Below are positions 8,922 to 17,698 of a DNA stretch of 64,000 nucleotides, one piece after another. Source of the DNA: Rhodoferax sp. U2-2l. GTDB taxonomy: Bacteria; Pseudomonadota; Gammaproteobacteria; Burkholderiales; Burkholderiaceae_C. Location: positions 186,001-250,000 of the forward strand of contig NZ_JAJCTH010000004.1 of the NCBI RefSeq assembly GCF_020594515.1, written 5' to 3'. Under the pieces are notes generated by a model. The model was not told the DNA's origin. It searched no databases and was given only the letters and a program-made list of their open reading frames with translations. A program made the position numbers and the translations under genes. The stretch's first letter is position 1, and every line of letters begins with the position of its first letter.

Positions 8922-9752
8922 TCAGGCGTGGGTGACCTGGCCAATCGCCTGCAATTCGCTGAGCAACGACAAGCGCGCCAGCTTCTCGATAGGCAGATTC
9001 AAAAAGAGCGACATGCGCCGCTGCAAGACCATGAAGGCATCGGTGAAGGCGGCGTCGATGTGCGCGTCGGGGCCTGTGACCGCCGCCGGGTCGGGCACCC
9101 CCCAGTGCACTGACATGGGTTGACCCGGCCAGACAGGACAGACTTCGCCCGCAGCCTTGTCACACACGGTGAGCACAAAGTCCATCAGGGGCGCGCCCGG
9201 CGCGGCAAATTCTGCCCAGTCTTTGCTGCGCAGCTCGCCGACCCGGAAGTGGTTTTTCTCCAGCAGCGCCACCGCCCGCGGGTTGACCTGGCCGGACGGG
9301 CTGCTGCCCGCGCTGTAGGCCCTGAAGCGGCCACCGCCCAGTTGGTTGAGCAGCGCCTCAGCCAGGATGCTGCGGGCCGAGTTGTGGGTGCAAATGAACA
9401 GCACGTTCATCACTTTTTGAGGCATCAGATCACGCCTTGGTGGGACAGGTTGAGACACATCATGGGGCTTCCATTCACAACAATTCAGACTCAGGTAGGA
9501 CAGCAGCGCGTTCATCGTGTCAAAGGCCGCGCGGTAAATCAGAAAGCGACCATCGCGCTGCTGGCTGATCAGGCCGGCGGCGCTCAGTTCGCGCAGATGG
9601 AACGACAAAGCGTTGGGCGCCATCGCCAGCGCATCCGACAAGCGCCCCGGCGTCATACCCTCTGCACCCATCACCACCAGTTGCCGAAAAATCTGCAGCC
9701 GCGAGGCTTGTGCCAGCGCAGCCAGCGCGCGCAAGGTCTCGGCTTCTGTCAT
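8922..9752 (-). CDS. ArsR-ArsC fusion: arsenic-responsive repressor joined to arsenate reductase
   Basis: One uninterrupted frame of 276 residues. Residues 1 to about 90 are an ArsR-type winged helix (RLQIFRQLVV, then LSDALAMAPNALSFHLREL and SQQRDGRFLIYRA), with a cysteine pair in LNCCEW. After a linker of about 20 residues comes a complete low-molecular-weight-phosphatase-fold arsenate reductase, with P-loop CTHNSARS and the redox cysteines in VLTVCDKAAGEVCPVWPG. The ATG at 9752 overlaps the arsJ stop as ATGA. An internal ATG at 9425 could give ArsC alone. It is the last gene of the gap-arsJ unit. The family reduces arsenate to arsenite with thioredoxin. ArsR-ArsC fusions are known elsewhere but uncommon. 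Confidence 0.9.
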   Translation of the reverse strand: MTEAETLRALAALAQASRLQIFRQLVVMGAEGMTPGRLSDALAMAPNALSFHLRELSAAGLISQQRDGRFLIYRAAFDTMNALLSYLSLNCCEWKPHDVSQPVPPRRDLMPQKVMNVLFICTHNSARSILAEALLNQLGGGRFRAYSAGSSPSGQVNPRAVALLEKNHFRVGELRSKDWAEFAAPGAPLMDFVLTVCDKAAGEVCPVWPGQPMSVHWGVPDPAAVTGPDAHIDAAFTDAFMVLQRRMSLFLNLPIEKLARLSLLSELQAIGQVTHA

Positions 9753-10993
9753 GCCGCGACCACAGCCGGGGGTTTGACCATCGGCAAAGCCAGCGTCACT
9801 GCCCAGCAAAGCACCAGCATCAGCGCCGAGCCAATCAACGCATACAGCAGCCCGCCCCACTGGTACAGCAGGCCTGAGAGCAGCGTGCCCATGAAACGCC
9901 CCAGCGCGTTGGCGGCGTAGTAAAAGCCCACGTCTTCCGCCGCCTTCTCGGAGCCCGCGTAGGCCAGCACCAGGTAGGAATGCACCGATGAATTCACCGC
10001 AAAAGCAAAGCCAAACAGCCCCAGGCCACCCACCACCACCCATTCCAGGTTTGGCAGTTGCAGCGCCACAGCCACGGCCAGCGCGATGGGAACCAGCGCC
10101 AATAACCCGGACCACAATCGGGCAGCTGGCACTTCTGTCGTCAAGCCATCGGCACTGCGGCGCACCAGCTGCGGCGCCAGCGCCTGCACCAGGCCGTAGC
10201 CAATGGTCCAGCTGGCCAGAAAGCCGCCGACCATGGTAAAGGTCCAGCCGCTGGCATACAAAAACACCGGCACACCCACCACAAACCACACATCACGCGC
10301 ACCAAACAGCACCACCCGCGCCGCGGCCAGCAGGTTCACGCCGCGGTTTTTGGCAAACAGCTCCTTGGCGGATTGGGACGGTTTGCTTTTGCCCATCAGC
10401 TTGGGCACAAAACGCAGCACAGCCAGCAACACCAGCGCCAGCAGCGCCGCCATCAGCCACAGCGAGCCGCTGAAACCCAGCTGGTCCAGCAGCAGGCCAC
10501 CCAGGAAAAAGCCCACGCCTTTCATGGCGTTTTTGCTGCCGGTGAACCAGGCCACCCACTTGAACAGCTGGCCTTCGGCCTCCCCCGCGGTGAGTTTGAT
10601 GGCTGATTTGCTGGCGGTTTTGGTCAAGTCTTTGGCCACGCCGCACACCCCTTGCGACAGCACCACCCAGGCCACGGACAAAGTGGCCGACCAGGTAGGG
10701 GACAAGGCTGAGAGCAGCAAAAACCCGGTGATCTGTGTGCACAGTCCCACGGTCAGCATGCGCTGAATGCCATAGCGCGTGGCCAACCAGCCGCCAATCA
10801 GATTGGCCAGCACACCGGCTGCCTCGTACAGCAAAAACAAAAACGCCAGCGTGAACGGCGAATAACCCAGCCGGTAAAAGTGCAGCAGCACCAGCATGCG
10901 CAGCGCCCCATCGGTCAGCGTGAAGCCCCAATAGGCGGCGGTGACGATGGCGTAGTTGCGCGCGGCGCTGGCGCCCGCCCTTTGAGTAGTCAT
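9749..10993 (-). CDS. arsJ: ArsJ, organoarsenical efflux transporter (MFS)
   Basis: 414 residues with about 12 membrane helices and the MFS layout. ArsJ features visible are the N-terminal NYAIVTAAYWGFTLTDGALRMLVLLHFY stretch and the GVCGVAKDLTKTASKSAIK segment. The gene lies downstream of a second GAPDH gene, the established ArsJ partner: GAPDH forms 1-arseno-3-phosphoglycerate from arsenate and ArsJ exports it. The start is the ATG at 10993. The 137-bp gap to gap is mostly filled by a 101-bp inverted-repeat element. Its end overlaps the ArsR-ArsC gene by four bases. Confidence 0.93.
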   Translation of the reverse strand: MTTQRAGASAARNYAIVTAAYWGFTLTDGALRMLVLLHFYRLGYSPFTLAFLFLLYEAAGVLANLIGGWLATRYGIQRMLTVGLCTQITGFLLLSALSPTWSATLSVAWVVLSQGVCGVAKDLTKTASKSAIKLTAGEAEGQLFKWVAWFTGSKNAMKGVGFFLGGLLLDQLGFSGSLWLMAALLALVLLAVLRFVPKLMGKSKPSQSAKELFAKNRGVNLLAAARVVLFGARDVWFVVGVPVFLYASGWTFTMVGGFLASWTIGYGLVQALAPQLVRRSADGLTTEVPAARLWSGLLALVPIALAVAVALQLPNLEWVVVGGLGLFGFAFAVNSSVHSYLVLAYAGSEKAAEDVGFYYAANALGRFMGTLLSGLLYQWGGLLYALIGSALMLVLCWAVTLALPMVKPPAVVAA

Positions 10994-11029
10994 GGCCTGG
11001 AAAGCTTTTGGTTTGTTGATGGGAAGTTC

Positions 11030-11130
11030 TTCCGTTTCCAGATCAATTCGACACTAGGCGCGAAGCCGCAGACAGTACAGACGTACGGCAAGGCTTTGCA
11101 ACAACGTGTCGGGTTGATCTGGAAATGGAA
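11030..11130. repeat. 101-bp inverted-repeat element, copy 1
   Basis: Starts TTCCGTTTCCAGATCAATTC and ends in the near-complement (GTTGATCTGGAAATGGAA), giving terminal inverted repeats of about 25 bp (11030-11054 and 11106-11130). A second copy of exactly the same length lies at 31702-31802 in the opposite orientation. Too short to encode a transposase; it looks like a MITE. It sits between gap and arsJ. Confidence 0.8.
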
Positions 11131-12177
11131 TCAGATGCCTTGCTGCTGCATGTGGCACGCCAGGTCCACCATGCGGGTGGCGTAGCCCATTTCGTTGTCG
11201 TACCAGGCGTAGACCTTGAGCAACGTGCCATCCGTCACCATGGTCGAGAGGCCGTCCACGATGCTGCTACGGGTGTCGCGGGCGTAGTCGCTGCTGACCA
11301 ACGGGCGCGGCTCGTAGCCCAGAATTCCCGCCAGCGGGCCACTGGCAGCGGCGGCGGCAAACAGCGCGTTAACTTCTTCGGCCGAGGTTGCGCGCTGCAT
11401 CTCAAACACGCAGTCGGTCAGCGAGGCATTGAGAGCCGGTACGCGCACCGCGTGGCCGTTGAGCTTGCCTTGCAGCTCCGGGTAAATCAGCGTGATGGCG
11501 GTGGCACTGCCGGTGCTGGTGGGGGCCATGTTGACCATGGCGCTGCGGGCGCGGCGCAGGTCTTTGTGCGGCGCGTCCACCACCAGGTTGGTGTTGGTGG
11601 GGTTGTGCAGGGTGGTGATCTGGCCGTGGCGGATACCAATGGCTTCATGCACCACTTTCACCACCGGTGCCAGGCAGTTGGTGGTGCAGGATGCCGCGGT
11701 GACGATGTGATCACGCGCCGGGTCATACAGGTGGTGGTTGACGCCCACCACGATGTTCAGCACGCCGCCCACCTTGACCGGTGCGGCCACGATGACACGT
11801 TTGGCACCCCGGTCCAGGTGGCCTTGCAGGGTGTCGGGGGTCAAAAACTTGCCGGTGCATTCCAGCACCACGTCCACACCCAGATCGCCCCAGGGAATCT
11901 CGGCAGCGGTGGCGTGAGAGGAAAACGTCAGCTGCTTCGCGCCGATGTGCAGGCGGTCGGCGCCATCCGCCGCAATGTCGGCACGCCAGCGGCCTTGCAC
12001 CGTGTCAAAAGTCAGCAGGTGGGCCGTGGCGTCAGCACCACCTTTGAGCTCGTTGAGGTGCACCACCTCCAGCCGGTTGCCCGCGTGCGGGTCGTCCGCC
12101 GGGCGCTCGGCGGCGCCCAGAGCGGCGCGTAGCGCCAAGCGGCCAATGCGGCCCATGCCATTGATACCGACTTTCAT
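11131..12177 (-). CDS. ArsJ-associated glyceraldehyde-3-phosphate dehydrogenase
   Basis: 348 residues. The N-terminal NAD-binding motif ([18 protein letters not shown]) and the catalytic [13 protein letters not shown] are clear. The region after it reads [13 protein letters not shown], unlike the SVHAYT sequence of glycolytic enzymes, and the ending is [13 protein letters not shown]. Position upstream of arsJ identifies it as the arsenate-dedicated enzyme that makes unstable 1-arseno-3-phosphoglycerate from glyceraldehyde-3-phosphate and arsenate for export by ArsJ. It is the first gene after a strong inverted repeat at 12270-12295. GGAGT lies just upstream of the ATG. Confidence 0.92.
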   Translation of the reverse strand: MKVGINGMGRIGRLALRAALGAAERPADDPHAGNRLEVVHLNELKGGADATAHLLTFDTVQGRWRADIAADGADRLHIGAKQLTFSSHATAAEIPWGDLGVDVVLECTGKFLTPDTLQGHLDRGAKRVIVAAPVKVGGVLNIVVGVNHHLYDPARDHIVTAASCTTNCLAPVVKVVHEAIGIRHGQITTLHNPTNTNLVVDAPHKDLRRARSAMVNMAPTSTGSATAITLIYPELQGKLNGHAVRVPALNASLTDCVFEMQRATSAEEVNALFAAAAASGPLAGILGYEPRPLVSSDYARDTRSSIVDGLSTMVTDGTLLKVYAWYDNEMGYATRMVDLACHMQQQGI

Positions 12178-12269
12178 GCGGACTCCTTGTGGGTTAGAAG
12201 GACCTGAAACCGCTGGCCAAGCGCGGGCTGGCGCAGCGCTTCACGGCAACTTGGCAGGGTGACCCAGCC

Positions 12270-12295
12270 TATATTTCAATAAGTGTTGAAATATA
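12270..12295. promoter_or_regulatory. Perfect inverted repeat, probable ArsR operator for gap-arsJ-arsRC
   Basis: TATATTTCAA (12270-12279), six-base spacer, TTGAAATATA (12286-12295): a perfect 10-bp inverted repeat, 92 bp upstream of the gap ATG. It resembles ArsR operators and stands out in otherwise GC-rich DNA. It implies a separate regulated promoter inside the arsenic cluster. Confidence 0.65.
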
Positions 12296-12361
12296 AAACC
12301 CGTTTGTGACAGCGGCGTGACGGATGGCGCCAGCTGTTGCTGACCCTGCGCTCAGCCGCAG

Positions 12362-13429
12362 TCACCTTGGTGCCTGAGCTGCCCCCGCACGATTGACCAG
12401 CCAGACCAGCGACAGCATCACCGGCACTTCCACCAGCACGCCCACCACGGTGGCCAGCGCGGCGCCTGAGTTGAGGCCAAAGAGGGAGATGGCCACCGCC
12501 ACCGCCAATTCAAAGAAGTTGGAGGTGCCAATCAGGCACGCCGGGCCGGCGATGTTGTGCGGCAGTTTGAGCAGCTTGGCGCCCCACCAACTGATGGCAA
12601 AAATGCCATAGGTTTGCAGCACCAACGGGATGGCAATCAGGCCAATGATGAGCGGCTTGGCCACAATGGTGCCGGCCTGAAAACCAAACAGCAACACCAC
12701 GGTGGCAATCAGCCCGACCACCGACCAAGGCTTGATGCGTGCCACAAACGCCGCCACCGCCTGCTCAGAGCGGCGCGCCAGCACATGGCGCGTGGCCATG
12801 CCAGCGGCCAGCGGCAGCACCACATACAGCAGGGTGGAAAGCAGCAGGGTTTCCCATGGCACGGTGATGTCGGTCACACCCAGCAAAAAGGCGGCAATGG
12901 GTGCGAAGGCAAAGACCATGATCAGGTCATTCACCGACACCTGCACCAGCGTGTAATTGGCATCGCCGCGCACCAACTGGCTCCAGACAAACACCATCGC
13001 AGTACACGGCGCCACACCCAGCAAAATCATGCCTGCGATGTATTCGCTGGCGGACTGCGGGTCCACCCACGGTGCCAACAGGAACTTGAAGAACAGCACA
13101 CCGAGAGCCGCCATGGTGAAGGGTTTGATGAGCCAGTTCACCACCAGGGTCAAGGCCAGACCACGCGGTTTTTTACCCACGTCCTTCACGGCGGACCAGT
13201 CAATCTGGATCATCATCGGGTAAATCATCACCCAGATCAGCACCGCCACCACCAGGTTGACATGGGCGATCTCCAGCGCGGCAATCGCCCCGAACGTGTC
13301 GGGGATCAGCAAACCCAGACCCACGCCAGCGCCGATGCCCAAGGCGACCCAGATGGTCAGGAAGCGCTCAAACACGCCCAGCGGATTGGGCTTCGCAGGC
13401 GCGGCGGGTACGTCAGGGGTGGTTGTCAT
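12362..13429 (-). CDS. acr3: Acr3-family arsenite efflux permease
   Basis: 355 residues with about ten membrane helices. Family marks are the N-terminal [20 protein letters not shown], the conserved cysteine in [15 protein letters not shown] and the glutamate-containing [19 protein letters not shown]. Acr3 exports arsenite using the proton-motive force. It lies 64 bp downstream of arsR on the same strand and is followed, after a 184-bp gap with its own operator-like repeat, by gap-arsJ-arsRC. Sometimes called arsB, but the sequence is of the Acr3 and not the ArsB family. Confidence 0.95.
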   Translation of the reverse strand: MTTTPDVPAAPAKPNPLGVFERFLTIWVALGIGAGVGLGLLIPDTFGAIAALEIAHVNLVVAVLIWVMIYPMMIQIDWSAVKDVGKKPRGLALTLVVNWLIKPFTMAALGVLFFKFLLAPWVDPQSASEYIAGMILLGVAPCTAMVFVWSQLVRGDANYTLVQVSVNDLIMVFAFAPIAAFLLGVTDITVPWETLLLSTLLYVVLPLAAGMATRHVLARRSEQAVAAFVARIKPWSVVGLIATVVLLFGFQAGTIVAKPLIIGLIAIPLVLQTYGIFAISWWGAKLLKLPHNIAGPACLIGTSNFFELAVAVAISLFGLNSGAALATVVGVLVEVPVMLSLVWLVNRAGAAQAPR

Positions 13430-13493
13430 CAGTCACTTCTTCCTTGGCGTCAACGGGTTGGCTCGGTCAGGTGGTGGGCCATTTGGCTGACGG

Positions 13494-13823
13494 TCAGGGG
13501 CAGATCGGTGCCGCTTGAAGCTCGGCACATTGTTCTGGGTGACCCGTGCAGCACTCGGCCGTCAAATAGGCAATCAGTTCCTGCATCAGCGCCAGGTTGG
13601 CCCGGTACCTCTGAAAACGACCCTCCTGCGTGGCCGATACCAATTGCGCTTGGGTCAGTGCCTTGAGATGAAACGACAGGTTGGTGGGAGGGATTGCCAA
13701 AGCGCTACCGATTTCCCCCACCACCAGTCCGGCAGGGCCAGCCTTTACCAGCAAGCGGAAGATGTCCAGACGCACGCCAGACGACAGGGATTCAAAAACG
13801 GCGGTTGCAGTCAGTGGGTTCAT
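13494..13823 (-). CDS. arsR: ArsR-family repressor
   Basis: 109 residues from the ATG at 13823: VRLDIFRLLV, then the recognition helix region ALAIPPTNLSFHLKAL and the beta-wing SATQEGRFQRYRANL. The C-terminal AECCTGHPEQC supplies cysteines suited to As(III) binding. The longer frame to 13922 is rejected because it would cover the operator. First gene of the arsR-acr3 unit, divergent from the arsP-like permease; the 140-bp intergenic region with an inverted repeat at 13837-13856 probably serves both directions. Confidence 0.93.
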   Translation of the reverse strand: MNPLTATAVFESLSSGVRLDIFRLLVKAGPAGLVVGEIGSALAIPPTNLSFHLKALTQAQLVSATQEGRFQRYRANLALMQELIAYLTAECCTGHPEQCAELQAAPICP

Positions 13824-13836
13824 TGCTGCGATAGTA

Positions 13837-13856
13837 CAACCATTGTTGAATGATTG
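13837..13856. promoter_or_regulatory. Probable ArsR operator between arsR and the ArsP-like gene
   Basis: CAACCATT (13837-13844), four-base spacer, AATGATTG (13849-13856): an inverted repeat with one mismatch, 13 bp upstream of the arsR ATG. It shares TGTTGAA with the repeat at 12270-12295. Confidence 0.55.
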
Positions 13857-13963
13857 GAATGGCGTGGTGTTGGTTTTTCCAAGGCGCGTTTTTTGAGATA
13901 AGGCAAACCCAGGTCCCTTCAAAAGCCTAAGATGGTTGACGCGCTTCGGAACAGGAGTTCTTG

Positions 13964-15409
13964 ATGGAATTCATGTTGAGATTGCTCCATGGCGGACTCG
14001 GCAGCCTGGCTTCTTATCTGGCGGCCCATGTCCTGTTATGCCTGTTGCCGGCTTTTTTCATTGCCGGTGCCATGGCCGCGCTGATACCCAAAGCCAGCAT
14101 CACCCGCTGGCTTGGGCGCAACACGTCACCCTTTGTCTCGTACCCGGCCGCAGCGGCGGCGGGCTCGTTGATTGCGGTCTGCTCCTGCACCATCGTGCCG
14201 CTGTTTGCCGGTATCTACAAAAAAGGGGCAGGCATTGGTCCGGCGATCACTTTCCTGTTTTTTGCGCCCGCAGGCAACATCATGGCGCTGGCCTATACCG
14301 GCAGTATTTTGGGTCCTGAGTTTGCGTTGGCACGGTTGTTGTTGTGCCTGTTGTTTGGCATCGGCATTGGCCTGTTGATGGCGCTGATCTTCTGGCGCGA
14401 CGATGCCAGCCACGATGCGCAAACCGACACCTTGTTCGCCCAGCAAGCCACGATGGCGCCGGCAGCACTGGGCGTTTTGCTCGCGCTGGTGGGCTTGCTG
14501 ATAGCTGGCACCTTGAAGTTGTGGCCTCTGACGGCCACGTTGGCAACGGTGGATGTGCCCGTGGCCTGGGCCCAAGCTTGGCAAGGCACGCTGTTCGAGT
14601 GGGTGCCTTTTGACGCCACCAAAGGGGAAGAAGGTGTCAGCCTGCAGGGCTCGATCCTGATTGGCTTGCTGCTGCTGATTGCGGCAACCGCCTGGAAGGG
14701 TCTGGAGAACATCACCGAAGGCGCCAATCACTGGACCTGGCTGGCGCTGGGCCTGACTGCCAGCACCTTGTTGGTGGCAGCCCTGCGCTTGACCCCTGGG
14801 CCCGGTATCTTGCAAGTGGCGCTGACGGGCCGCGTTGTGGGGATCGCTGTGGCCTTGGGGACAGTGTGGCACTTTGCCCGGCAGCTGGCGGGTGACGATT
14901 GGCGTGCCTGGCTATGGGAGGCCTGGCGTTTTGTCAAACAGATCTTTGTCTTGCTGGTGGCGGGTGTCTTTATCGTTGGCATGGTGCGCCAGGTGATCCG
15001 GCCCGAATGGATTGAAAGCCTGGCGGGCAGCAACACGGTGGCAGCCAATGCCGTGGCGGTGGGCTTTGGCGTGTTCATGTATTTCCCGACGCTAGTTGAG
15101 GTGCCGGTGGCGCGCATGTTTCTGGACCTGGGCATGCACCGCGGCCCGCTGCTGGCCTACCTGATGGCTGATCCTGAACTCAGCCTGCAAAGCATGCTGA
15201 TGGTGGCTGCCGTGATTGGTCGAACCAAAACAGCCGCTTACGTCGGCATGGTGGCCGTGTTCAGCATCTGCGCGGGCTTGCTGTATGGCGCCTGGGTGGA
15301 TGGGTTGGGCTGGCGGTCGCTGACCACGGTGTTGGTGCTCGTCCTGGCCATGGCAGGTGGAACCCGGATGTGGTTCAAACACCGTCAGCATCACGCGGCA
15401 TCCGCTTGA
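13964..15409 (+). CDS. ArsP-type permease (DUF318/UPF0718)
   Basis: 481 residues and about ten membrane helices in two halves separated by a loop around 150-230. The motif SLIAVCSCTIVPLFAGIYKKGAGIGPAITFLFFAPAGNI is the family signature, echoed in the second half by FPTLVEVPVARMFLDLGMHRGPLLAYL. Members include ArsP, which exports trivalent organoarsenicals, but the family is wider. The ATG at 13964 is chosen over TTG 13961 because GGAG (13954-13957) is then six bases away. Divergent from arsR and followed by a thioredoxin-fold gene, a common pairing. Export of methylated arsenite is probable, not proven. Confidence 0.88.
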   Translation: MEFMLRLLHGGLGSLASYLAAHVLLCLLPAFFIAGAMAALIPKASITRWLGRNTSPFVSYPAAAAAGSLIAVCSCTIVPLFAGIYKKGAGIGPAITFLFFAPAGNIMALAYTGSILGPEFALARLLLCLLFGIGIGLLMALIFWRDDASHDAQTDTLFAQQATMAPAALGVLLALVGLLIAGTLKLWPLTATLATVDVPVAWAQAWQGTLFEWVPFDATKGEEGVSLQGSILIGLLLLIAATAWKGLENITEGANHWTWLALGLTASTLLVAALRLTPGPGILQVALTGRVVGIAVALGTVWHFARQLAGDDWRAWLWEAWRFVKQIFVLLVAGVFIVGMVRQVIRPEWIESLAGSNTVAANAVAVGFGVFMYFPTLVEVPVARMFLDLGMHRGPLLAYLMADPELSLQSMLMVAAVIGRTKTAAYVGMVAVFSICAGLLYGAWVDGLGWRSLTTVLVLVLAMAGGTRMWFKHRQHHAASA

Positions 15410-15437
15410 TTCTTTTGACTTTTCAAGGAGACACCCC

Positions 15438-15677
15438 ATGGTCAACATCAAGATACTGGGCCCCGGTTGCGCCAACTGCCGCAAGCTCGAAGCCATTGCC
15501 AGGGACGCTGCCGCCGCAGCCCATGTCCAAGCCGAGTTTGTCAAGGTGACCGATATTCAGCAAATCATGCATTACGACCTGCTGGCCACGCCCGGCTTGG
15601 TCATCAATGACAAACTGGCCAGTAGCGGGCGCATTCCAACGGTGGCTGAAGTTCAGCAGTGGCTGGCTGCGGCCTGA
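15438..15677 (+). CDS. Small thioredoxin-fold protein (redox-active disulfide family)
   Basis: 79 residues: KILGPGCANCRKLEAIAR near the start with a CxxC redox pair (CANC), then TPGLVINDKLASSGRIPT, which holds the cis-proline loop, and a terminal helix. This is the thioredoxin-like fold often encoded beside DUF318 permeases and arsenic genes. AAGGAG at 15425-15430 is well placed for the ATG at 15438. It follows the ArsP-like gene by 28 bp, so one operon. Likely a thiol carrier or reductant for the permease substrate; exact role unknown. Confidence 0.85.
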   Translation: MVNIKILGPGCANCRKLEAIARDAAAAAHVQAEFVKVTDIQQIMHYDLLATPGLVINDKLASSGRIPTVAEVQQWLAAA

Positions 15678-15707
15678 GCGGTTTTTTTGCCAGGCGGTCA
15701 GACACCG

Positions 15708-15968
15708 TCAGCGCTTGTCTGGCAGCTCGATCTTGACTTCCAGCACTTCCAGGTTGTCCTGGCGCTCCAGGTTGACCTTGATGTCGTCCGGGTTGATGCG
15801 CACGTATTTGCTGATCACCGCGATCAGTTCTCGTTGCAAATCCGGCAGATAGTCCGGCGTGGCCGGGCTGCGGCCGCTGCGTTCGTGCGCCAGGATGATC
15901 TGCAGCCGCTCTTTGGCCACGCTGGCCGTTTTCTTTTTTTCACCCAGAAAGAACGAGAAAAAAGACAT
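15708..15968 (-). CDS. minE: MinE, division-site topological specificity factor
   Basis: 86 residues. The N-terminal amphipathic MSFFSFFLG, the MinD-contact region [30 protein letters not shown] and the C-terminal dimerisation part ending VLEVKIELP match MinE throughout. It drives MinD ATP hydrolysis and thereby the pole-to-pole oscillation that keeps the division ring at midcell. Last gene of minCDE, three bases after minD. Confidence 0.97.
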   Translation of the reverse strand: MSFFSFFLGEKKKTASVAKERLQIILAHERSGRSPATPDYLPDLQRELIAVISKYVRINPDDIKVNLERQDNLEVLEVKIELPDKR

Positions 15969-15971
15969 GCT

Positions 15972-16787
15972 TTATTTCCCCCCGAACAAGCGTTTGAGCA
16001 GGCCTTGCTTGGGCGCCTCGGTGAACCGCATGGGCTTGTCTTCACCGAGAAAACGGGATACCACGTCTTTGTAGGCTTCCGAGACATCGCTGCCGTTCAG
16101 GTGCACGGCGGGCAAGCCCTGGTTGGACGCCTGCAACACGGCTTCACTCTCGGGGATCACACCGATGAGTTGGATGCGCAAAATGTCCTGGATGTCCTGC
16201 AACGAGAGCATTTGACCCTGGTTGACGCGCGCCGGGTTGTAACGGGTGATGAGCAGGTGCTCCTTGATGGGTTCGGCACCGGTCATGCCGCGCCTGGTCT
16301 TGCTCGACAACATGCCCAAAATGCGGTCCGAGTCGCGCACGGAGGACACTTCAGGGTTGGTGACCACCAGCGCCTCGTCGGCAAAATGCATGGCCATCAG
16401 CGCCCCGACCTCGATACCGGCGGGGGAGTCGCAGATGATGAACTCGAAGTCCATGGCGGCCAGATCGTTCAGCACTTTTTCAACACCGTCCTGCGTCAAG
16501 GCATCTTTGTCGCGGGTTTGTGAGGCAGCCAGAACGAACAGGTTGTCACACTGCTTGTCCTTGATCAGCGCCTGGTTCAGGTTGGCTTCACCATGGATGA
16601 CGTTGATCAGGTCATACACGACGCGGCGCTCGCAGCCCATGATCAGGTCCAGGTTGCGCAGGCCCACGTCAAAGTCGATGACTGCGGTTTTGTGGCCACG
16701 CAGGGCCAGGCCGGTTGCAAAACTGGCGCTGGTCGTGGTTTTGCCCACGCCCCCCTTGCCAGAAGTCACCACAACGATTTTTGTCAT
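15972..16787 (-). CDS. minD: MinD, septum-site ATPase
   Basis: 271 residues from the ATG at 16787. The deviant Walker A GKGGVGKTTTSA is at residues 10-21, DFDVGLRNLDLIMG follows near 40, and the C-terminus ends in the basic amphipathic membrane-targeting helix (GLLKRLFGGK). MinD binds the membrane as an ATP dimer, recruits MinC and is cycled by MinE. The upstream extension to 16823 is not supported by the family. It lies between minC and minE on the minus strand. Confidence 0.97.
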   Translation of the reverse strand: MTKIVVVTSGKGGVGKTTTSASFATGLALRGHKTAVIDFDVGLRNLDLIMGCERRVVYDLINVIHGEANLNQALIKDKQCDNLFVLAASQTRDKDALTQDGVEKVLNDLAAMDFEFIICDSPAGIEVGALMAMHFADEALVVTNPEVSSVRDSDRILGMLSSKTRRGMTGAEPIKEHLLITRYNPARVNQGQMLSLQDIQDILRIQLIGVIPESEAVLQASNQGLPAVHLNGSDVSEAYKDVVSRFLGEDKPMRFTEAPKQGLLKRLFGGK

Positions 16788-16837
16788 AACTACACAGTCT
16801 TTCAAATAAATGTTCGGTGGCATCCAGGACGGGCTTG

Positions 16838-17698
16838 TCAGGATGCCAAAGCTTCAAACAACAGCTTTTCCTGACCATCATCGCTCAAACGCACTTGCGC
16901 CGCTTTGCCCTGGATATCGGGCGCCAGCGGATTTTCGCTGGTGCGATACACCCCGGCGATGGAAATCAGTTCAGGCTCCAGGCAGGTGGAAAAAATGCGC
17001 GCCTGGGTGTTGCCATTGGCACCCGCCATGGCTTTGCCACGCAACGGCGCATACACATGGATGTGGCCGTCCGCCACGATTTCACCGCCCTGGTTCACCA
17101 TGGCTAGCACCACCAGATCAGCACCACGGGCGTACACCTTCTGGCCAGAGCGCACGGGTTTGTCGATCACCAAGGTGGGCAGCGCAGGCGCTGGCACCTC
17201 GCGCACCACCTCCCGGATGACTTCGGTCACCACCTCTTTGATCACCTGGACTGGCGCTTCGGTTGTGTTGGGCTCTGGCCTGGGTTGACTGCGCGCCACG
17301 TCGGGTGCTGCCATCACCAGGCCAAGTGCCAGCGCGGCCTCCGCACCGCCCACCAGATCGCCCCGAAAGGCGACCGGCTTGAGCCGACAAGCCAGCAAGG
17401 CATCAAGCAGGGCGTGCAGGTCCTCTGCGGCAAGGGCGGTTTTGGTTTTGGAGGTGTCAATGACCACCGCGTCGTGTTCAAAAAAATCGGCGTTGTCGCT
17501 GGCGGGGCCATAGCTTTGCAGCAATTCAGCAAGCACCTGCTGCAGGTCGGCCGTTTTGGTGACCAGCGACATCAGCGGAAGCTGGGCGCTTTTGATGTCG
17601 AAAGTGGCAGTCACGGATAGCGGTGGCGAAAAGGTCTGGATAGAAGGGGTGGGGCCTGCGGCGCCGATGGAAAGCGATGGGGCGGCCTGCGAAGCCAA
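16838..17698 (-). CDS. minC: MinC, septum-site inhibitor of FtsZ
   Basis: 286 residues, longer than the usual about 230. The N-terminal FtsZ-binding domain (about 20-130) is followed by a linker rich in Pro, Glu and Val with repeated VIKEVVTEVIREVVREVPAP-like sequence (about 155-180), and then the beta-helical MinD-binding domain starting VRSGQKVYARGADLVVLAMVNQGGEIVADGHIHVYAPLRGKA. The extra length is mainly in the linker. MinC inhibits FtsZ assembly at the poles when bound to MinD. First gene of minCDE. Confidence 0.95.
   Translation of the reverse strand: MASQAAPSLSIGAAGPTPSIQTFSPPLSVTATFDIKSAQLPLMSLVTKTADLQQVLAELLQSYGPASDNADFFEHDAVVIDTSKTKTALAAEDLHALLDALLACRLKPVAFRGDLVGGAEAALALGLVMAAPDVARSQPRPEPNTTEAPVQVIKEVVTEVIREVVREVPAPALPTLVIDKPVRSGQKVYARGADLVVLAMVNQGGEIVADGHIHVYAPLRGKAMAGANGNTQARIFSTCLEPELISIAGVYRTSENPLAPDIQGKAAQVRLSDDGQEKLLFEALAS

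Noticed and set aside
10880..11185. 106-residue-class open frames across the arsJ-gap junction
   Set aside because: They are produced by reading through the 101-bp inverted-repeat element; similar peptides appear at the second copy (31455-31742), so they are repeat artefacts.
12306..12365. Long imperfect hairpin GTGACAGCGGC...GCCGCAGTCAC at the acr3 stop
   Set aside because: The arms pair, but the 38-base loop and lack of a T-run make it unconvincing as a terminator, and it partly overlaps the coding end.
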